Assembly: GCA_002746365.1 (NCBI GenBank)
Contig: NVWZ01000016.1
Coordinates: forward strand, 63,105 to 69,704
DNA length: 6,600 bases
Source: Thiotrichaceae bacterium
GTDB taxonomy: Bacteria; Pseudomonadota; Gammaproteobacteria; SZUA-229
Reading direction: 5' to 3'
Shown: piece by piece, positions 5,866-6,600 of the stretch
How the letters are laid out: each line of letters starts with the position of its first letter
How positions within the stretch are numbered: the stretch's first letter is position 1
The notes under the pieces: generated by a model
Seen by the model: the letters and a program-made list of their open reading frames with translations, nothing else
Database searches by the model: none
What the model was told of the DNA's origin: nothing
Position numbers and translations under genes: made by a program

Positions 5866-6600
5866 TTATCGTTTTAAACTTGCGGAGGCCTGCTCGGTAT
5901 AAGATAGAAAAACAGGTAGTACGAATAATACCAATAAGGTAGAGAAAGCGAGTCCGAAGGAGATGCTGGTCGCCATCGGAATTAAAAACTGTGCTTGTAT
6001 CGAAGTCTCGAATAATAGTGGTGTTAGTCCTGCGATTGTTGTTAGTGATGTGAGCAGTACCGCGCGTAGACGTAAGCAAGCAGACTCAATGAGTGCTTCT
6101 CTTATTTCCAACCCTTTTGCTCTGAGTCGCTTATAGAAAGTAACGAGGATGATGGAGTCATTTATTACGATACCTGATAGACCAAACATACCGAATTGCG
6201 ACAGGATGGTTAAGTCGATACCGGTAAACCAGTGACCAAAGATTGCGCCACAGATACCAAAGGGGATGACCATCATTACTGCGAATGGCCAGGTGTAAGA
6301 TGCGAATACCCAGGCGAGGATGATGTAGATCATTACCAGTGCCAATATGCCGCCTTGTTTCATGTCATTGGAGGTGTTTTTTTCTTCTTCAGCGCGGCCT
6401 TTATAAGAGGCGTCCAAACCGTACTTTTCGGTTAACTCAGGTATAAAATTCGCCTGCAGCTCTTCCAGCACAATTTTTGCATTGGTTATCCTGGCGTTGA
6501 CTTCGGCAGTAACGTGGACACCCATTTTGGTATCGGTGTGTCGTAATAATTCCAGTCCTTGATGTGATTCCAATGTGACTACATTGCTTAGTAATAATGA
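5866..6600 (-). CDS. RND-family efflux permease, C-terminal part (5' end outside window)
   Basis: This gene reads leftward from beyond the right edge; the frame is open to position 6600, giving 244 complete codons plus stop (TAA at 5868-5866). The visible part covers the end of the second periplasmic porter domain (VHVTAEVNARITNAKIVLEE) and then the last five membrane helices in AcrB numbering: TM8 (LALVMIYIILAWVFASY), TM9 (FAVMMVIPFGICGAIFGHWF), TM10 (FGMFGLSGIVINDSIILV), TM11 (LRAVLLTSLTTIAGLTPLLF) and TM12 (FGLAFSTLLVLFVLPVFLSY). RND pumps work as trimers in the inner membrane, driven by protons, with an adaptor and an outer-membrane channel; those genes would lie to the right. The TM10 lysine of AcrB is replaced by Asn (codon at 6162-6160), in the 'VxNDSIxLV' form of another RND branch. 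Substrate cannot be told. The TTG at 6573-6571 is an internal codon, not a start. Confidence 0.93.
   Translation of the reverse strand, partial: SLLLSNVVTLESHQGLELLRHTDTKMGVHVTAEVNARITNAKIVLEELQANFIPELTEKYGLDASYKGRAEEEKNTSNDMKQGGILALVMIYIILAWVFASYTWPFAVMMVIPFGICGAIFGHWFTGIDLTILSQFGMFGLSGIVINDSIILVTFYKRLRAKGLEIREALIESACLRLRAVLLTSLTTIAGLTPLLFETSIQAQFLIPMATSISFGLAFSTLLVLFVLPVFLSYTEQASASLKR

Noticed and set aside
6232..6435. 67-codon plus-strand frame
   Set aside because: It is antisense to the RND permease across its TM8-TM9 region and has no independent support.

Overview
The window looks like part of the chromosome of an environmental, probably marine, gammaproteobacterium with moderate to low GC. 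The evidence is the gene content (OmpA-type outer-membrane protein, RND efflux permease, MoaB/MoeA of the enterobacterial type), the Shine-Dalgarno-led genes and the AT-leaning codon use. The genus cannot be named from this sequence.

Region 1 (1-3807) is the main locus. A partial OmpA-family gene reads leftward off the window (1-746, minus). It is divergent from a response regulator (1145-1828, plus) and a large hybrid-looking sensor kinase (1825-3807, plus). The kinase overlaps the regulator by 4 nt. The three together match my recollection of the regulator, kinase and OmpA-like members (PdsR, PdsS, PdsO) of the 'proteobacterial dedicated sortase' system. This is a Gram-negative arrangement in which one sortase serves essentially one large surface target. 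Sortase and target are not in the window; I predict they lie just left of position 1. The kinase appears to carry a CBM9/DOMON-like ligand-binding fold outside the inner membrane. The 398-bp divergent spacer (747-1144) holds a perfect 30-bp inverted repeat of REP-like type, a candidate pdsR promoter and a terminator-like leader hairpin.

Region 2 (3987-5746) is a two-gene molybdenum-cofactor operon, moaB-moeA, overlapping by 4 nt (GTGA). MoaB-type proteins adenylylate molybdopterin or are relatives of those that do; MoeA inserts molybdate. No molybdoenzyme gene is visible, so the link with the sortase locus is probably only adjacency.

Region 3 (5866-6600, minus) is the C-terminal part of an RND-family efflux permease that enters from the right. 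It converges on moeA across a 119-bp spacer with two small inverted repeats.

The other open frames I considered in real-gene regions are antisense or out-of-frame shadows and are left out.
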